Shown here in pieces: positions 59,980 to 64,000 of a stretch of DNA of 64,000 bases. This DNA comes from Mauremys mutica (Eukaryota > Chordata > Testudines > Geoemydidae). How positions within the stretch are numbered: the stretch's first letter is position 1; each line of letters begins with the position of its first letter. The notes below the pieces were generated by a model that saw only the letters and a list, made by a program, of their open reading frames with translations, ran no database searches and was not told the origin of the DNA. The position numbers and the translations under genes are program-made. Location of the stretch: positions 23,134,840 through 23,198,839 of the forward strand of contig NC_059077.1 of the NCBI RefSeq assembly GCF_020497125.1, read 5' to 3'.

Positions 59980-61195
59980 ACTGATCATACCAATGAGGAG
60001 GAGGACTGGAATATCATACAAGACAATTTGGACAACCTTGTAAACTGGAGTAATAGAAATGGGATGAAATTGAATAGTGCACAGTGCAAGGTCATGCATT
60101 TGGGGACTAACCACAAGAAATTTTGCTATGAGCTGAGGGGGGCATATCAGTTGGAAGTGGCAGAGGAGGAGAAAGAGCTGGGTGTATTGGTTGATCACAG
60201 GATAACTATGAGCCAGCCACCAGTATGATGCGGCTGTGGAAAAAGGCTGATGCAGTCCTCAAATGCATCAGGTGAGGTATTTACAGTAGTGATAGGGAAG
60301 TGTTAGTACTATTATACAAGGCACTGGTGAGACCTCATCTGGAATACTGTGGGCAATTCTGGCCTCCCATGTTTAAGAACGATGAATTCAAACTGGAACA
60401 GGTGCATAGATGAGCTATTAGGATGATCCGAGGAATGGAAAAACCTACCTTATGAGAGGAGACTCAAAGCTTGTTTAGCCTAACCAAAGAAGGGGAGATA
60501 CGATTACTCTCTATTAATACTAGGGAAACAGAGGAGTGAGTTAAGTGCCCATGTGGACACAAGAACAAATGGATATAAACTGGCCATCAACAAGTTTAGG
60601 CTTGAAATTAGATGGATTTCTAACCATCAGAGGAGTGAAGTTCTGGAACAGCCTTCCAAGGGGAGCATTGTGGGCAAAAAACTGGCTTTGAGACTGACCG
60701 TGCTAAGTTTATGAAGAGGATGGTATGATGAGACTGCCCACAATGGCATGTAGCTGATCTGTGACTGCTAGCAGCAAATATTTCCAACGGCTGGTGACGG
60801 GACACTAGATGGAGAGGGCTCTGAGTTACTACAGAAAATTCTTTTCCAGGTGTTTGGCTGGTGGGTCTTGCCCGCATGATCAGGGTCTAACTGATCACCG
60901 TATTTGGGGATGGGAAGGAATTTTTCCCCCAGGTCAGATTGCAAGAGACCCTAGGGTTTTTATTTTGCCTTCCTCTGCAGTATAGGGCAGGATCACTTGC
61001 AGGTTTAAACTAGTGTAAATGGTGAATTCTCTGTAACTTGAAGTCCTTAAATCATGATTTGAGGACTTCAGTTACTCAGCCAGAGGTTAGGGGTCTATTT
61101 GCAAGAGTGGGTGAGCGAGGTTCTGTGGCCTGCAAAGTGCAGGAGGTCAGACTAGAAGATTATGATGGTCCTTTCTGACCTGAAAGACTGAGTCC
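59980..61195 (+). pseudogene. CR1 LINE copy, ORF2 C-terminal part and 3' tail, decayed
   Basis: The plus frame (to 60228) reads IIQDNLDNLVNWSNRNGMKL, then SAQCKVMHLGTNHKKFCYEL and EEKELGVLVDHRITMS, the region following the catalytic motifs of CR1 reverse transcriptase. After 60228 the same reading continues through frameshifts and stops ([14 protein letters not shown] and RMIRGMEN-like motifs). The tail ends 'gaagattatgatggtcctttctgacc'-type near 61190. It is 5' truncated and inactive, and older than the copy at 52455. Confidence 0.85.
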
Positions 61196-61721
61196 GTATT
61201 AGAAATCTTTCATATTCCAACATTAAATAATCTGTGATTTCAGTGTATTTATGCTTAGTTTTTTTTTCTTTTGAAAATAACATGCTGCTTTGAAATAAAT
61301 GGCATACAGTGGTCCTTTACCATAGCTAGTTCTCTAAACAATCTGTTCATACAACAATTAACTTGGAGTTTTGTGAACAAGCTACAGCATCAGTGCAGCT
61401 TGCTTGAAACGAAGGTAAAATGGATTGGAGCAAATAGTGTTTTAACAGCAACTTTGCCTGGCTACTCCAGGGTGTGCTCTTAGCTGCCCTGGTGGCTGTA
61501 ACCAGGGCAGATCCTCAGTGTAGACAGAACCTAGATATGAAATTAACAGTTTCGCTTTTATGCATTGGAAGCCTCATAAATCCATTAAGTATATAAGCGG
61601 GGGGGTTCCATTGCATGTGCAATATTTTAATATAGAGATTGTCTCATGGGCTGCTTCTCCCCCATACTCTGACACGTTGCAGTAGAGGTGTATATTAGCT
61701 GGCTTTTAATGCTGTTTAATA

Positions 61722-62054
61722 CAGTAGCATCTCAGAGTTACGAACACGTGTTACAAACTGACCAGTCAACCATACATTGCATTTGGAACTGGAAGTACAC
61801 TATCAGGCAGCAGCAGAGATAAAAATGGAAAAAGGCAAATACTATACAGTACTGTGTTAAACATAAACTACTGAAAAAAAAATGAAGGGAAAGCAGCATT
61901 TTTCTTCTGCATAGTAAAGTTTCAAAGCTGTATTAAGTCAATGTTCAGTTGTAAACTTTTGAAAGAACAGTAATGTTTTGTTCCGAATTAAGAACATTTC
62001 AGAGTTATGTACAACCTCCATTCCCAAGGTGTTCATAACACTGAGATTGTACTG
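61722..62054. mobile_element. pogo/Tigger-type MITE (333 bp)
   Basis: Left end CAGTAGCATCTCAGAGTTAC; right end, inverted, CAGTACAATCTCAGTGTTAT; TA on each side (61720-61721 and 62055-62056). Internal 'gttcataac', 'tttcagagttatgtac' and 'ccgaattaagaac' motifs are typical of this group of TA-inserting elements. Confidence 0.85.
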
Positions 62055-64000
62055 TAGCTGTGAATAAGGAGGAAAAGTCAGTGTGATCTGACCAGCCAAG
62101 TTCTCCGCGGACCACAGCTTGGGAAGGTCTGAGCTAAAGGTAGTATTCATTGCAGGCAACTGCTGTGCTGACTTTGTGTGTGAACATTGCTGGTGACCGT
62201 ACTAAAATGAAGGGAGAGGAAAGCTCTTTCTAAAAAGGCCTGTTTGATTGCTATGCTTAATTTGGGCTTTTGGAATAGACTGAATAATATAAACGTATAT
62301 AGAGATTTTTGTGGTGATGTTATGGTTTTGTTAATCTGAGACTGAGATGGGACAATCATGGTACTAGTATCCCAAGAAAAAAATCACGTGTCCAGAAGAT
62401 CCATTCTTCATATTCAAAACTTTAAGTGTCTTCTAATGTAAAAATGTTTAACTTTTTATCAAGCTGCCAAAAATCTCAAGTTTTACAGGGCTATAACTGG
62501 ATCAGAAATTCCAGATTTAGGTGGAAAGGACACAAATTAAAAAATAAACCTAGCCTAAGTATGTAGGAAATCGTATTTAATTCTGGTGATGGCTTAATTA
62601 TGAAGAGTGAACGAAGTGGCCTGATTTACCAGTCATCTTCAAAGGTTTTTGATTAGCAGAATTACCTTCTAAGTAAGCATGTCATGCCACAAAACCCAAA
62701 CCACTTGTTTCATAGCCAAGGAAGTTTTTATTCTTTTGAAATCTCTGTTAGAACTTAGGCAACATGCTATGATCAGTAACCATCTTAGCTTTACTACTCT
62801 AAGTGAACTGGAGTTTTGGGTAGACATCTGTTTGGACACGAAGACTGGGAATGATGTCCTTAAATGTATGAATACCCATAGTAACTTGCACACACAAACC
62901 TGTTTGTTCTCACTCTTAGGTAGTTGGCTGGATTTGCCATCCTAGAGCAAAGGTCTGCATGTGTGGCATGCATAACGTTACTAGATATCAATGTAGGCAG
63001 TCCATCATCGGTGTAAAGCAGTTTACACAGGGTATCCCTTTCTACCTCTCTTGGCAACCCCCTCTCACCTCTCAGCACAACTGAGCAGAGGAAGAAAGTA
63101 TAAGATGCTGGATTCCTTAGCACTTCTGACTGTTATCAAGCTGTGCTATATAGCAGCTGTTGCCACAGAGTCCCATGAAGGCTGTTAGGAGTATCAGAAT
63201 GTAGATCCCAAAAGCCCCTAATCTAAGATCAAGACAAAAAGTGTATTCTTCCCTGAACAGTGAGAAAACTAGTTTAAGAGCATAATTTCATAGGGCCAAC
63301 AGGAGTTGCTGAATACTGTACTTTCATGTGAGATAAAGGAGAAGAATTCCTTTTTTTTCTTTTGCTGGGTAGGGATAAACAAAATGGGCTATCCTTAGCC
63401 ATAGTTTGGTCCCCTCTTCTACTCACGATCTGATATGGTATTCTCTGTATCTTCTTGGATAAATCAAAATAGACAGACTAGTCACAGGCATGGGTGAAAG
63501 GAGACAGGAAGGGAAGAAACGAAGCCTGTAAGCCTTGTTAAGAGTGTGAGTAGACTGGGTGCTTTGTTATACTAGGTAACTTCACCCTGTGCAGAAGGCC
63601 AGAATAAATCTGCGCACTATTATGGTGCGGCTGGGGTGTTGAGTGGTGGTTCACCAGTGGCGTGTGCATGAAAAGGAACCAGTGTGCACACACTATGTGC
63701 TCTACAACAGGGATCTCTGATTTTGCTTCGACTGGTTCTGAGTGCACAGAATTAAGGAGTAGCTGCAGGATACATAATTAAATGAATCCAATAGTCATGC
63801 TCCACAGCAGTGTCATGGAGAGTTTGCAGCTGTCATGCCTACCTATAGGCCGGGGTAATGGGGAGGGTTGTGCTGCAGCCTCTCCTCCTGACCCTGAACT
63901 GGGATTGCACTACCCAACTCCTCTGTGCTTCACCTGCATATATCCCTCTTACTCGGGCTTTGTGCATGCACATCTCTCCCTCTTGGCATTCTTAGCTTGG

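Larger units (their letters stand above)
58924..64000 (+). other. RAI14: RAI14 intron 2, start (inferred)
   Basis: No second coding exon (expected to begin with the TNEW... ankyrin segment) was seen up to the right edge. It contains a CR1 copy and a pogo-type MITE. The rest (62.1-64.0 kb) shows nothing recognisable. Confidence 0.6.

Overview
The window reads as a stretch of reptile nuclear DNA, most likely turtle (Testudines). That assignment is an inference from repeat content: short retroposed repeats with the turtle-type 'gtgttagtct...tggcacctta...cacttcgtcggatgca' pattern, CR1 LINE fragments, MIR-like copies, and a very dense set of hAT-type MITEs with perfect 8-bp target duplications. 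There are no bacterial, phage or plasmid features. Almost every long open frame is either a decayed transposon gene or a chance frame in GC-rich repeat DNA.

Layout. 1-2.6 kb: no gene seen. 2.7-5.97 kb: a decayed PIF/Harbinger transposon (transposase on +, a possible helper-protein fragment on -), carrying two retroposed short repeats and cut by an 824-bp solo LTR. 6-21.6 kb: no gene; hAT MITEs at 11.0, 13.4, 15.5 (with another nested inside) and 19.2 kb, and an LTR-like block at 19.9 kb. 21.65-24.25 kb: a 2.6-kb decayed but end-to-end hAT transposon with both ends and its target duplication still readable. 27.7-36.4 kb: a solo LTR, then a cluster of three R2-like non-LTR retrotransposon copies. 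Two of these are apparently head to tail on + (a 3' stub, then a nearly full-length copy at 28.9-34.2 kb) and one is a 3' stub on - held between 84-bp inverted repeats. 36.7-44.8 kb: more MITEs, a solo LTR with a MITE inside it, and two pogo/Tigger-type or hAT MITE groups.

44.9-64 kb holds the only host gene I recognise: RAI14 (ankycorbin), on + and running off the right edge. A GC-rich promoter with two CACGTG boxes and a probable non-coding first exon end in a clean splice donor at 45375. The first coding exon is at 58845-58923; its 12 codons, MKSLKAKFRKSD, match what I recall as the start of RAI14, followed by gtaagt. The 13.5-kb intron between them contains CR1, MIR, MITE and short retroposed repeats and one unexplained minus-strand exon-like frame near 56.9 kb.

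No tRNA, rRNA or CRISPR was found. Transposon boundaries were set by reading both ends and matching target duplications by eye; family names are from memory and were not searched against a database.
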